Positions 36,001-46,735 of a DNA stretch of 64,000 nucleotides are shown piece after piece; positions within the stretch are counted from its first letter, which is position 1; every line of letters begins with the position of its first letter. The DNA comes from Nymphalis io (Eukaryota; Arthropoda; Insecta; Lepidoptera; Nymphalidae). The DNA lies in NCBI RefSeq assembly GCF_905147045.1, contig NC_065901.1, positions 5,952,001-6,016,000 of the forward strand, read 5' to 3'. The notes below the pieces were generated by a model, which saw only the letters and a list, made by a program, of their open reading frames with translations, had not been told where the DNA came from and made no database searches. Position numbers and translations under genes: made by a program.

Positions 36001-39000
36001 AAATATTTAAAGGAGGAAATGAAAGACAAGTTAGTTAATAGTTAAAATTGGAAATAAGCTATTCTATTAACACTAGTTATTTAATGTTTAAGAAATGTAT
36101 AGGTTGTGAATCCTAACACACTGATCTATGACTTTCTACTATCAGTAATTTAACATGCAAAAGAAAAAGACAAATCATTTTACAACTATACACCTGCTTG
36201 ACAAAATTAATTAGTATAGCTGTTTAAAAGAACTAGAGTATTTACTGAATAATATATCATTATAATATTTAAAAAATGTCCAACTTTATTTCAATGATCA
36301 AATTATTTTCAGTTATGATATATACTCAAATCAATCAATCAAACGCGAACAGACCAGCTCTCAGAGCGACGACGATTCTGACCCTAGAAAGGAGCGTCGT
36401 AAGAGGAAGAAGTCGCGTTGGGGAGATGACCCGCCAATCGATATAAAACCACCGGGTGTAGTAACACCATTACCAAATTCTCTTCCAGGTGAATTAAATT
36501 GACAATTTCTGTGTCCTTTCTCTGTGTTCTGTGGAATGTTATAGGTAAAAAATATTAAAATAACTACTAATATTTTTGTCATATCTGTATACCAATTCAG
36601 TATTCTGAAGAGTGGTAGTGTTCATTTGAATGAAAGAATTTCAAACAAATTTCCGCAGCTTATGCTTATTTGATTCACAAATAAAAGGGTATTATATATT
36701 ATATCTTATCTGGTTTTATTTTTTTTCTTCTGCAAAGTAAAATCCACTTCATAGTCTTAGTTGTTCAGCAGCCTTATAACAATTACACAGACAAAAAATA
36801 TTTTTAAACACATAAACAATTAAATTTGTGTATTTATCTATTCCTAATTAAAATAATAACACTTACATTACAGGGGCTAATTTATCTAAGATAGATGAAG
36901 AAGGTTTAAAGCTTAAAAATGTCAATCGTAATAATCAAGCATTAATGCTGTATGCAATGACTAACTATGGTACTACTAACCTAAGTGCGGAGGATTGGAA
37001 AAAATGTGAAGATAATTTCAAACTCAACTTACTGTACCAGGTATGGAGAATAAAGAGCATTCTGTGTCTTTATTAATTAAATAGCTTACTGTTTTACTTA
37101 TAAACAGTATTTAGGGAGTGATTAGTTAAACAATGCCCTGTCTTCTTAAAGCCGAGATGGCCTAGTGGTAAGAACGCGTGAATCTTAACCGATGATCGTG
37201 GGTTCAAACCCGGGCAAGCACCACTGAATTTTCATGTGCTTAATTTGTGTTTATAATTCATCTCGTGCTTAACGGTGAAGGAAAACATCGTGAGGAAACC
37301 TGCATGTGTCTAATTTCATTGAAATTCTGCCACATGTGTATTCTACCAACCTGCATTGGAGCAGCGTGGTGGAATAAGCTCCAAACCTTCTCCTCAAAAG
37401 GTAGAGGAGGCCTTAGCCCAGCAGTGGGACATTAACAGGCTGTTACTGTTACTGTTACTGTCTTCTTTAGAATATCAAATCAATAATAACAAAAACAATA
37501 CTACCGAAACTTCTTGTATTGAGGTCGGTTAAAAACAGAGAGAAACCAGTGTTTAACTGTACAGCCACTAGGCAATATTCATAAGCAAGTGTTTAAAATT
37601 GTTTGTCAATCAGTTTTTAGTTTAAATTGTCTTTTTTAGATAAATGAATTATAATAATATATTTAAAAAAGATTTATCACTTTAAAATATATAGTAATTG
37701 TAGTATAAGAGATAATCTTCAACAGGAGACATTGCTTTTGAGGAAATGTTTTAAAAATATTCTGATCTAAACAGAAAATAATAATACATATATAATTTTC
37801 AATTAAAAGGATATGTTAAAGAGGAGGCAAGAAGTTGAACGCTTGGCTGCTGCTGGCAAACACAAATATGAGTATGACAGTGATGAAGACACCTCAGAGG
37901 GAACATGGGAGCACAGGTATGTTTAAACCATACCAATAATATGAAGAGGTATGTTTTGGTTGTTGATGTTTTTCGGATTACTTACCTGATAAGATTAAGA
38001 GTAATATACACAACTGTCAATTGTCTACTGGTAGTCTTTGTGTAAGCTCATCTGGGTAGGTACCACCCACTCATCAGATATTCTACCGCAAAACAGCAGT
38101 TCTTGGTATTGTTGTGTTCCGGTTTGAAGAGTGAGTGAGCCAGTGTAATTACAGGCACAAGATACATAACATCTTAGTTCCCAAGGTTTGTGGCACATTG
38201 GTGATGTATTTCTTACAATGCCAATGTCTAAGGGCATTGGTGACACATCAGGTGGTCCTATATGCTCGACGCCTTCCTATTATATATAAAAAAAAAAATT
38301 AGAGTACATGTACGCCATTGTCTATATTTATATTTAAGCTTGTTATTCATAACTAGAAGTAAAATAGCAATCAATATGAGCTCTTTTATGTTAGATGTAG
38401 CAAAATCATAGTGGTTTGATTCTGTGCATCAGTGTTATCAAGGATGGATTAATCTAATCAAATTATTTTTATTTAAAATAGATTTTACAATTAGTTATAA
38501 AGCCCACCACCTAGGACTACCACTGGTTCCGAAAGTGGATTTTATTTAAAAACAGCAAGAAATTCAGTAGTTATTTTTTTTCTTTAACAATACAACTTTG
38601 TATAAATTACATATACATAGGTAGTTCCTACACAAGATCGAGCAATCATTTAGTCAAATATATAATGGGAAACAGAGTAAAATAGGCTTTACTAATAAAA
38701 TTATTTTTAATAACTAATTGAAGCCTGTTTGGTTGCAACCTAGCTAAATAAAAATAGAGTGTGCCGACACCTAATAACAATAGAAAGAAAATATTTTAAA
38801 CACTGTAGCCATATTTGATTATACACATAATTAAAAGTGGCTTTGACATAATTAACGACAGACAAAGTTGAATCGAAACACCAAATATGTGTACAGAAGT
38901 AAGATAATGAGGTATAACCCACGCGAATAAACAAAATATTTTTTAAATATCGAATAGGACTTATATTAGTATGGACAATAAAAAAAAAACCAAATAATTT

Positions 39001-42000
39001 TGTCTGATTAAACTCAATAACTCTTAAATAAAATGATATTGAATGAATAAATGAAAACCAACTCTTAACTAGAGATCATATTTGTATTGCCGACTCAAAA
39101 AGGTGTGACTACCAAGGATCGACTTTACGACCAACGCAAATGAATTATTATTTGTAGCAGATACTGCTGAAGGTCATCAAAGGTTGATCAAGTATAAATT
39201 TGCATTACGTTAACACTCAGCATAATACAAGTGACAAAAGAATGAGAGATAAGCTATAGGTTATGCCAATATTTTCCCATCTTGCTTTTGGTCATACCTG
39301 TTTTCTAGTCCCTTCTCTTGGATATTATAGAGTTACTTGCTTGTTACATTTGTTTAATTTACAATGAAGCATGTTTCCTGTCCAGCCCCATTCAATGGTT
39401 TATACAAGCCATGCCATGATACATAGTATGAAAGGAATTGCTGAAATTTAACGAATAAAGGTCAGTAAATAATGAAGAATAAATATGCTATTCTATGAAC
39501 CAGACCAGACTATACTAAGGACCAGAAAATAATAAATGGAATGTTAAGAAGATATTATTGATTAATTCATTTAAGGAATAAGAACCATTGCACATACTTC
39601 GACTCTATAAATAATTTACTGGAAAAAAATAACTTTCAATATCTCCCATAAGATGAGCCCATTGATAAATAAAAAATCATGGAGTAAACCACGGCAGAGT
39701 CCAATTAAATATAATTGTATCTGCAATTTCAACTTAAAACACAGGCAAATAGCTAATAAAATATAAAAAAAGGTTTCGAAGGTTTTTGTTATATGAACTC
39801 ATTTTAAGCTTAAGATTTCTTATATACTTTATATAATATGTATATATAATGCATATATAATATAAATGTATATTACAACATAGATATTGATATATGAATT
39901 TGTTTTAGATTGCGCGCCAAAGAAATGAACGCCACAGAGAGATGGGCAGATGAACTCACAAAGCAAGCTGCGGGTAAACATCATATTGGTGACTTTCTTC
40001 CACCTGAGGAGTTGAAAAAGTAAGTTTACAAAAAAAAAAAAAATATGTTGTATATTTTGATAAAATCTAAAGCAAAACGCATTACATTAATTTATTGTTT
40101 GTTTATACAATGTTGTAAATATATAATTTATTTGTCTGCATTGTATCAAGATAATTAATGTTAATATATTTAATTCTCGTGATATTTAAATTTATTTCAG
40201 ATTCATGGAAAAATATTCTGCGATAAAAAGTGGCAAAGAGCCAGACTTAAGTGATTACAAGGAATACAAACTGAAGGAGGATAATGTTGGTGAGAAACAT
40301 TTCTATAATGAACACAATGTTTTTTATTACAATATTTGTAAATATAACTAAAAGCTACTTAAGCTACTATTAAAATAATACATATTAAAGTAAATGACTG
40401 CCTCGTTGGTCTAGTGGCTTGATATAAGGCCACAGACCTGGAGGTCCTGGGTTCAATTCCCAGGTCGGGCCAATATAAAGTTATTGGGTTTTTCTGTCAG
40501 AAAATTTTCAGTAGCAGCCCGGAGTCTGGAAGTTGGAAGTGTGAACACTCCCGTGCCTCGGAAAGCACGTAAAGCCGTGCGTCCTGCGCCTGAACTCTTT
40601 CCGGTCGTGTCGGATTGCCGTCCCATCGGATTATGAGAGTTAGGGAATAGAGAGTGCACTTGTGTTTGCGCACACACTTGTGCACTATAATATCTCCTTC
40701 GCAGTTGGCTAATCTCTCTTGAGATTGGCCGCCGTGGCCGAAACGGTCTGGAGGACATTATTATTACTATTAAAATAGTATATATTGTGAGGTACCACCC
40801 ACTCATTACATATATTACCGCCAAACAGCAATACATAGTATTGTTGTGTTCCTAAGGTTGGTAAAAGTAAAAAGTAATGTAACAACCTGTGAATTTTCCA
40901 CTGCTGGGCTGAGGCCTCTTCTCCTTTTTTGAGGAGGTTTGAAGCTTATTCCACCACGCAGCTCCAATGCGGGTTGGTGGAATATACATGTGGCAAAATT
41001 TCAGTGAAATTAGACACATGCATGGTGGTTTCTCACGATGTTTTCGTTTACCGTTAAGCACGAGATGAATTATAAACACAAATTAAGCGCATGAAAATTC
41101 AGTGGTGCTTAATTTGTGTTTATAAGTCATTTATAAGAATCACGCGTTCTAACCACTAGGCCATCTCGGCTCTAAGGTTGGTTGGCGCATAGGTAATGTA
41201 AGGAAAGGCGCCAATGTCTATGGGCGGTGGTGACCTTCTATATTATAAAGAAAAGAAAGAAAAAGAAAATATATCATGCACTACAAACAGTTCTTAACTA
41301 ATAATTTTTTAATTATTTAGGTTTCAAAATGCTGCAGAAACTTGGTTGGAATGAGGGTGAGGGTCTCGGTGCTGAAGGGACTGGTATAGTTGAACCGATA
41401 AATAAGTGAGTGAAATTGTTTATTACAAATAAAAAATATATTTACATACAATCGTGTTATATTTTTAGTTATTATCTTCACATGCTAATTTTTCGAAAAT
41501 AAATTTTATTCAGAGCTCTTTTTCTTAAATACATATACTAGATGTATAACTTTTCTTGTGAGGAGATAAATAAGAGATTTTCCAGGGATGGTCGGACTCC
41601 TTAAATGTCTCTCTAGGCTCTGGCACATTTACATAAACATTAATATGAATCTCAGTCATATACATTGGAAATGCTTGATAAACTAATAAATATGAAACAT
41701 GAAACAATAAATATGAAAAGAAATGTATAAATATATATATTTTTTAATTAAATTAAAATTATAATCATTTCATTCTCTATCATTTCGAATATATTTACAT
41801 TTAGTTAATATAGGGAAATTACATCTCAGGTCTGTCATACCGTAAATCTAGCAGGTTAGAAAGAGATAGAATATTTATTAATATCTTATATTATTTCACA
41901 AAACTCGAAAAGCTTATGAAATATTTTTTTTCCATTTAGAGCTAACCAGCCTGTAGCTAACTTAGGATTAGGCGCATCGACTTCTGACGTGGTCTCGCCT

Positions 42001-43245
42001 GAAGATGATGAGTTTGATGCATACAGGAAGCGAATGATGCTCGCGTACCGCTTTAGGCCTAATCCTTTGGTAACTAACTTTTATTCAATATATAATTAAG
42101 TTTCATAAGCCATGTAGTGCTGGTGTAGAGCCATCCGCTTCTGTCCGGTTATGTTCTTTTTCTTGAAATGTTAAAGAGATTGGTCCAACCCCAAATAAAT
42201 AGTATAAAGGCAAGTGAATGATGATGATAATTAAAATTATTATTATTTGTTAATATTTTGAGTTAGTTTTTTCGTGGTCGAGATTCAACTGATCCATATA
42301 GGCAGGAATTAGTGTTTATTCCATCTTGAGATAAAAATAGTAACAATGTTCCGGTGTTAGTTACATACATATATACATATATAATATGTATGTGTGAATG
42401 TTCGTCAATAGTTTTACCAATTTAAAACCGATTTTGATATTATATTTTTTATTCGTTATATCTGTACAAGACGAGTTGGCTCAATGGTTAGAATACCTGA
42501 ATTTTAACAGACAAGTACCATTGATTTATCATGTGCTTAATTTGTGTTCATAATTCACCTCGTGCTCGGCGGTGATAGAAAACATCGTGAAGAGACCCAC
42601 ATGAGTCGGAACATAACCTGCCATATCTATCACCTCACAATGTAGTACCGAGTAAGCTCTAAAAAATCTCCTTAAAAGGAAAGGCACCAATAATGGAACA
42701 CTTACAGGCTCACATTTTAATTTGAAAAACAAATTCCATCCCTAAAAGTAGAATAAGCGGGAGAAATTTGGGGTCTAATACCGCATACTATATTTAGTAT
42801 ATTACTATCAGAAATCTTTGCCAATTAATTGTAAATTGATTTTAACAAATATATTACATCCCACATAAGTTAATTGAAATGTCAAAAAAAATCACTAAGA
42901 ATAAGAAAAAGAAAAGCTATGTTTCTCTAAACATAGTTTTTTCCATTTCAGCAGTCCACTTAACATAATATAAATAATATAAAACTGATTTACAGCTAAT
43001 AATAATAAAAAAAAATTAAGCTGATTTCAAAAATTTATTTACATGTACACTTAATCTTAATATTATATTGTCTACAATATCTAATTACTAATTATCGAAG
43101 TCGGTGTAGTTTAGTTTCTTGTTTCAGCGTGTATTTGCATATGCTCGTATGATTTGCACAAAAATATTAAATTCCTTTTTAATTATTGAAACGTGTTGTG
43201 TATTTTTTTTTTTTGCAGAACAACCCACGCCGACCTTATTATTAA
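32904..43245 (+). CDS. Sugp1: SUGP1-like splicing factor (SURP and G-patch protein), 13 exons, complete
   Basis: SUGP1 is a nuclear pre-mRNA splicing factor tied to branch-site selection; in humans it works with SF3B1 and activates a DEAH helicase through its G-patch. Joined exons give 982 codons plus TAA: 32904-33067, 33478-33750, 33818-35133, 35478-35583, 35832-36029, 36313-36488, 36874-37040, 37810-37916, 39909-40019, 40201-40289, 41321-41405, 41940-42069, 43219-43245. Features in order: RW plus Lys/Gln-rich helix (1-55); NDGSFMSQYKALLEKQ (about 67-82); long Gly-Pro-Met repeat (about 230-375); one SURP domain (about 590-645); basic RKRKKSRWGDD, a likely UHM-ligand motif (about 720); YDSDEDTSEGTWEH; IGDFLPPEELKKFMEKY; G-patch with GFKMLQKLGWNEGEGLG (about 900-935); and the tail [20 protein letters not shown] followed by PYY, nearly identical to human SUGP1. 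Human SUGP1 has two SURP domains and about 645 residues; here I find one SURP, and exon 3 accounts for the extra length. The ATG at 32904 fits family length; the upstream TTG is not used. Confidence 0.94.
33367..33427. repeat. Perfect palindrome, 30-bp arms, 1-nt centre (SUGP1 intron 1)
   Basis: Bases 33367-33396 are exactly the reverse complement of 33398-33427, with a single C at 33397 between. It ends 50 bases before the exon 2 acceptor and could fold into a very stable hairpin in pre-mRNA. Confidence 0.97.
33478..33750 (+). CDS. Sugp1: SUGP1 exon 2
   Basis: Contains NIFSNDGSFMSQYKALLEKQ, matching SUGP1's [20 protein letters not shown], followed by a Lys/Glu-rich charged helix and acidic EESEVFDAFEPH. 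Acceptor gttgcag, donor gtagat. Confidence 0.9.
33818..35133 (+). CDS. Sugp1: SUGP1 exon 3, Pro/Gly-rich with Gly-Pro-Met repeat
   Basis: The 67-bp intron before it keeps the frame, so a run-on open frame from 33558 is an artefact of a shifted reading. Starts ERNRRWNDRGRNRAH, passes PVIEDRKKVTDIINIPPLMQ, and then a long low-complexity section of Gly, Pro, Met and Asn. Donor gtaaac. Confidence 0.9.
34081..34500 (+). repeat. Coding 18-bp minisatellite (Gly-Pro-Met-Gly-Pro-Gly)n
   Basis: About twenty units of roughly 18 bp (ggtcctggaccaatggga type) with many silent third-base changes. The encoded hexapeptide has GPM/GPL alternation, giving a collagen-like but non-triplet pattern. Low-complexity Pro/Gly/Asn sequence continues to about 34940. 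Confidence 0.93.
35478..35583 (+). CDS. Sugp1: SUGP1 exon 4 (SURP first half)
   Basis: Codes SFPPSVQRAAAEVATNGDHW followed by ENVLKAIHSQDQNMW, the first helices of the SURP domain. Acceptor tctgcag, donor gtaatg. Confidence 0.88.
35832..36029 (+). CDS. Sugp1: SUGP1 exon 5 (SURP second half)
   Basis: Continues Y-NSRFLHNTNSNEYKAYRDL, equivalent to the [20 protein letters not shown] SURP motif, then an acidic linker (FSLEDDDSSDN). The donor gttagt is only moderate. Confidence 0.87.
36313..36488 (+). CDS. Sugp1: SUGP1 exon 6 (KSRWG motif)
   Basis: Contains DDDSDPRKERRKRKKSRWGD, a basic stretch followed by Arg-Trp as in UHM-ligand motifs of SF3B1-linked splicing factors and as in human SUGP1 (KRKRKSRWGPE). 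Confidence 0.92.
36874..37040 (+). CDS. Sugp1: SUGP1 exon 7
   Basis: Fifty-six codons including NRNNQALMLYAMTNYGTTNL and EDWKKCEDNFKLNLLYQ. Similarity is weaker than in the surrounding exons. Acceptor ttacag, donor gtatgg, phase 0 at the end. Confidence 0.83.
37151..37460 (+). mobile_element. tRNA-derived SINE, family A (best-preserved copy)
   Basis: Full layout: GCCGAGATGGCCTAGTGGTA head (A-box), B-box GGGTTCAAACCCG, conserved body, GGCCTTAGCCCAGCAGTGGG and a (TTACTG)n tail. Flanked by CTGTCTTCTT at 37138-37147 and 37458-37467, a 10-bp target duplication. It lies in SUGP1 intron 7. Confidence 0.92.
37810..37916 (+). CDS. Sugp1: SUGP1 exon 8
   Basis: Includes DMLKRRQEVERLAAAGKHKY then EYDSDEDTSEGTWEHR, matching [20 protein letters not shown] of SUGP1. 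Donor gtatgt. Confidence 0.92.
38028..38300 (+). mobile_element. A-tailed interspersed repeat, family B
   Basis: Starts CTGGTAGTCTTTGTGTAAGC, core GGTACCACCCACTCATCAGA, ends GCCTTCCTATTATATATAAA and an A-run. It has small internal deletions relative to the other copies. Lies in a SUGP1 intron. Confidence 0.8.
38301..39908. other. SUGP1 intron 8, AT-rich
   Basis: No exon or recognised element. A run of short AT-rich stretches and TA repeats lies at 39820-39870. Confidence 0.6.
39909..40019 (+). CDS. Sugp1: SUGP1 exon 9
   Basis: LRAKEMNATERWADELTKQA then GKHHIGDFLPPEELKK, matching the [20 protein letters not shown] segment of SUGP1. Donor gtaagt. Confidence 0.94.
40201..40289 (+). CDS. Sugp1: SUGP1 exon 10
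   Basis: FMEKYSAIKSGKEPDLSDYK then EYKLKEDNV, matching [20 protein letters not shown] of SUGP1. Leads into the G-patch. Confidence 0.94.
40398..40770 (+). mobile_element. tRNA-derived SINE, family C
   Basis: tRNA-like head with TTGGTCTAGTGGCTTGATAT (A-box-like) and GGTTCAATTCCCAGGTCGGG (B-box), then a body with CACTCCCGTGCCTCGGAAAG and a 3' end GAGGACATTATTATTACTAT. A second copy at 61616 has a clear target duplication. Lies in SUGP1 intron 10. Confidence 0.85.
40790..41262 (+). mobile_element. Family B repeat split by a later SINE insertion
   Basis: 40790-40862 is the first part of a family B copy (GGTACCACCCACTCATTACA) and 41172-41262 is its continuation (TTGGCGCATAGGTAATGTAA). The two parts are separated by a family A SINE. 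The host copy also has an internal deletion. Confidence 0.8.
40863..41171 (-). mobile_element. tRNA-derived SINE, family A, nested in a family B repeat
   Basis: Reverse copy with CTGCTGGGCTGAGGCCTCTT at its 3' part and ACCACTAGGCCATCTCGGC at its head. The B-box region is missing, replaced by a short duplication of TGCTTAATTTGTGTTTATAA. Flanked by the direct repeat CTAAGGTTGGT at 40852-40862 and 41172-41182, an 11-bp target duplication. Confidence 0.88.
41321..41405 (+). CDS. Sugp1: SUGP1 exon 11 (G-patch)
   Basis: GFKMLQKLGWNEGEGLGAEG then TGIVEPINK: the G-patch with all the characteristic glycines, followed by the aligned tail. The G-patch is the motif that binds and activates DEAH-box helicases. 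Confidence 0.95.
41940..42069 (+). CDS. Sugp1: SUGP1 exon 12
   Basis: [20 protein letters not shown] then RPNPL, matching [20 protein letters not shown] of human SUGP1. Ends in phase 0 at gtaact. Confidence 0.95.
42470..42715 (+). mobile_element. tRNA-derived SINE, family A, degraded
   Basis: Retains GACGAGTTGGCTCAATGGTT (head), ATGTGCTTAATTTGTGTTCA and AACATCGTGAAGAGACCCAC. The B-box is lost. In the last SUGP1 intron. Confidence 0.65.
43219..43245 (+). CDS. Sugp1: SUGP1 last exon
   Basis: Eight codons NNPRRPYY and TAA, identical to the end of human SUGP1, after ttttgcag. An AATAAA lies 36 bases beyond the stop. Confidence 0.95.
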   Translation, partial: NNPRRPYY

Positions 43246-43280
43246 GAAAGAAACTGTCAAGGACATATATCTAGAAGAAA

Positions 43281-43286
43281 AATAAA
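43281..43286 (+). terminator. Polyadenylation signal of SUGP1
   Basis: AATAAA soon after the stop codon, which implies a very short 3' UTR. It is the first such signal downstream. Confidence 0.65.
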
Positions 43287-43872
43287 AGTACACTGTAATA
43301 TGTTGAATTTATATATTATTAATTATATATTATGTTTAAAACATAGCATATTTAAGATTATACACAATTCTTTTTTGTGTAATGATACGGAACTTAAAAG
43401 ATGTTTCTTATCACGTGTATCAAATTATTTTTAGTGATTAGGCATGTTTTTGTGTACAAATGTTTAAAAGTTTCCATATTATTGATAGCGGGTGAAGGCA
43501 GCAAATGAGAGTGGCTGAGTTCTACTATTTAAATGGCATTACCTATAAATACCTATAATAATTAAACAATACTGCGTCTTCTTCTTTCGAATGTCAAATC
43601 AATGATGACAGAAAGAGAAATCAGTGTTTCACTAAACAAGTTAATTCTTATATACACTAGATGTTTCTTCTTTATAATTAGTTTATTTTTGTCAAATATA
43701 TAACATATACAAATGTCTCAATATAATTAGTAAAACTGTTAATAAAAAATGTATATCACAAAATATACTTTAAAATACTAGCACTTATATCTAGACACGT
43801 TATTTATACATATTAATAATATATACTCACAAAATAATACGGAATAAAATTAAATTCTGATCCTGAATTTTA

Positions 43873-43925
43873 ATCAATCTTTCAACAGACAGTGATGATC
43901 CACTGCTGGACATATAGACCTCTCA
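43873..43925 (-). pseudogene. 3' end relic of an RTE LINE
   Basis: CAATC-rich start and then GATCCACTGCTGGACATATA, similar to GTCCACTGCTGAACATAGGC at the 3' end of the RTE copy at 49124. Only the 3' extremity of the element remains. Confidence 0.6.
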
Positions 43926-44686
43926 AGTTTTATGAGGACAAAACTCCAATATAATAATATTGGAGTTTTGTGGTCTCTGGACAAGTTAAGCGTTCCCATT
44001 TTCAATTGTTTCAATAATGTATCGGGTTATATAAACAAACGCCAAAAATACATGTAATTTTCTTTGTTATGAAATTCTTAATTGACAAGAAACTCACTGC
44101 AAAGATCGTATTAAAATAATGCACATTTGCTAATTGGCAGCCGTTTTTTTTTTCAAAATTGTGACAAGCATCTTGTCATCTCAAATATATGTCAAAATAG
44201 AACTTCTTTAACTCATTTTTTTGATGTAAATGTTTTTATTCTATTAGAATTGTTACTTATAATAAAGATCCAAATTATTTTGTAGTTAGGTAATCTTTGA
44301 ATTATATTAAGAACTCCCCTTTTGTATTATATACTAAGATTTTATTAACAAGTACAGGTATTGTTTATTTTTAAATAAAAATTAAGAAGTCTTAAAGTGT
44401 TTTATTTATAAACAAGCTGTTTGAAATTGTACCACTTAAAAGTACGTTATTCTAGGTGTGTGAAAAAAGTTATTTAGCATTTACTTTAAAAATATACCTA
44501 TAAATGTTGTTATATGACTATATATATATATTAATGTACACTAGAAAAATTAGACATTATAAGACAGTTGTCATGACAAAAATAACATACTATAATTAAA
44601 TTACATTGCTTATATTAAGCAATATGAAATGTTGTATGTATTAAGGCGCAACTTACACACGATAATTAACGATTATCGATCTAGAT

Positions 44687-44796
44687 CAGCGGTACTCAAA
44701 CAAGAAATCATATCTAAATATTTTTTGTTTGCGGCTCGCGACACCATGGCTAACATGTGATCGTGGCCCCCATAAAGAAAAGGTTGAATATCGTTG
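44687..44796. mobile_element. hAT-like MITE with 8-bp target duplication
   Basis: A 110-bp element starting CAGCGGTACTCAAAC and ending GGTTGAATATCGTTG; the ends pair as inverted repeats at about 12 of 16 positions. It is flanked by ATCTAGAT at 44679-44686 and 44797-44804. The terminal sequence and 8-bp duplication fit hAT elements. No transposase is present. Confidence 0.75.
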
Positions 44797-45495
44797 ATCT
44801 AGATCTAGAAGACTCTAGACTTCGCAGCACGTGGAGCGCCGGCGCTAATTTGGAAATATCCTTAAATTATAGTTCGAATTAGTAGGAAAATCGCTTACGA
44901 ATATTAGAGGGTAAAGAATAATGACCAATATATATTCTTATAATTATTGTATTTGTATAAGTCAATAATTATTGCGTACCTGTGATATTAGTGGGACGTT
45001 AAATATTATAATATAGATATCATGTTGATTTTATTTTTGTTTGTTGTCATTAATAAAAACATATTTTGGGTATTTCACCAGTTTTTCGCAGTAGACGGTT
45101 CTTTACACTTGGAAGCGATGGAAGGTTATAAATTAATTTGTAAAATGACGAATTAAAAGTGCATCAATAAAGATTCATCACCTCACCTCTTTATCTTCCT
45201 ACACGTGAATATTAAATTGAAGTGTGTCAATGGGGTAAATTCGAAGAACCGTAATGCGATAATTTTTCAATCGGATCTTATTGTTGATGATTCAAACTCG
45301 ACGTGGACGCGCTTACGCCTCAGCGTACGAACTAATTTTAGAAACCAGTGACAACTTATATTCAACTAGTATATATTCCTCCTAGCATCAAATTTTAGTT
45401 TCGGAATATATGTTGCAGTGTGTGCTTACACAAGAGTATTTAAATTTTGAAATCGCGAGTTTCTTTGTGAAACGTGCGTGAATTGTCGGCTAAAA

Positions 45496-45623
45496 ATGTC
45501 GAAAACTAATCTTCGCAAAAGTCTTAGTACCTCCTTTCAAGTTTACCATCTTGTTAATTCCAGCAGTAGTGACACTTCTACATCATCAAGTTCTTCTGAA
45601 AGTTCTGATACACCATTAAAAAG
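45496..45623 (+). CDS. First coding exon of an unrecognised gene
   Basis: Starts with ATG (MSKTNLRKSLSTSFQVYHLV), then a serine run (NSSSSDTSTSSSSSESSD), and ends in phase 2 at a good donor, gtaaat. The long serine run and basic N-terminus do not identify a family. Later exons continue the frame. Confidence 0.62.
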
Positions 45624-45879
45624 GTAAATATACAAATAGTCGCGGCAAAATGTCATTATTGGCTCGCAGACAGTACGGTATTTACATTTAATGGAATAAT
45701 TACTGTATTTAAAAAAATAATAATTATAAGATAATTGATATTAACAAAATTGTAACAATCAATTTTATCCAACGAATAAGAATTTGCGGGGCTGGGCTTA
45801 AAACATTAGGTCCATGGTCGTCTGATACTAAAAAAAAATTATAATAGATCTCTCTAAGAAACTGGTCCACACTTCTGAT

Positions 45880-46011
45880 GACCCAAGAGCTGGCGCTTAT
45901 TGAGCCCAAAAGCTGAGTTTAGCGGTGCAGAGAGGCAATAGTGCTAGCATCTTGAGTACAATGCCACAGGACAATCTTTTAGAAGGCGTATTTTTATCTA
46001 TAAATTTGTAA
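45880..46011 (+). pseudogene. LINE-derived coding relic
   Basis: The frame AVQRGNSASILSTMPQDNLL then EGVFLSINL and a stop resembles a C-terminal motif common in lepidopteran retroelement proteins. Very short, in an intron of the unrecognised gene. Confidence 0.4.
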
Positions 46012-46610
46012 TACGTATTATGTTTCTATTTTAATTTTAGTTATAATATACCTATATGAATAAAAATGACTGTATATAGATGAATAAATAAATAAAAAGA
46101 TGCAAAATAACATAACTTATAATATAAAATAAATAAATATTTGTGTTTGAAAACAGGCGATAGATATAAAACTCTATTCTAGGCTTAATACATAACTACT
46201 CAATAAACATATTTATAATACTTAATATGATATATTGCTCTATTATTATATTTACATATATCACGATTTGGATTCCACAATACAGGTTATTTAGTGAGGA
46301 GGCTGCTCTGCACTTTTCGCATTCATTTGCGTCTTAAAATAAAGTTATTGTTTTATTTTATTTTTGTGTTGCATGAATTTAATATTTTAATAAAGCTAGA
46401 TTGTTGAAAACATGTCATATGCAACTACAGTCTTTGATTCACATGTTTGGGCGTTCGTTACACGTTATTTTATAAGCAATCCTATACAAAGCGTAGGTAC
46501 ACCGAAATAAATTAAATTAATTTATTTTGAATATAATTAACTTACTGCTGACACTGAAATCACACTAGATGGGTTTTAGTAACAAAACTAATAAATAAAC
46601 CTTATTAAAG

Positions 46611-46735
46611 ATTCAACCGCCTGCTTCGCTCATCTGTAGCGAGACACTGGAGCTTTTTCAGAAGGGAACAGCCAAACCTCAGGAGCCGCGGCCGATCAGT
46701 ATCTGATGCTGGCTTGTGTTCTATCGTCGACAATG
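46611..46735 (+). CDS. Second exon of the unrecognised gene
   Basis: Joins in phase 2 to give K-R-FNRLLRSSVARHWSFFRREQ, then RSRGRSVSDAGLCSIVDN. Strongly basic with an RxxS-type serine site (GRSVS). Acceptor attaaag, donor gtaaac, leaving phase 1. Confidence 0.62.

Larger units (their letters stand above)
43287..45495. other. Intergenic region between SUGP1 and the next gene
   Basis: Holds a fragment of a dispersed repeat (about 43568-43645), a decayed RTE 3' end (about 43873-43925), a small hairpin (43938-43971), the hAT-like MITE and the presumed promoter and 5' UTR of the next gene. No TATA box could be assigned with confidence. Confidence 0.5.

Noticed and set aside
37151..37225. Possible tRNA gene with A and B boxes
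   Set aside because: The same head occurs in many copies joined to a SINE body and tail; it does not form a clean cloverleaf with an acceptor stem.
40398..40472. Possible tRNA gene (GTTGGTCTAGTGGC ... GGTTCAATTCCC)
   Set aside because: It is the head of a SINE with a second copy at 61616 flanked by a target duplication.
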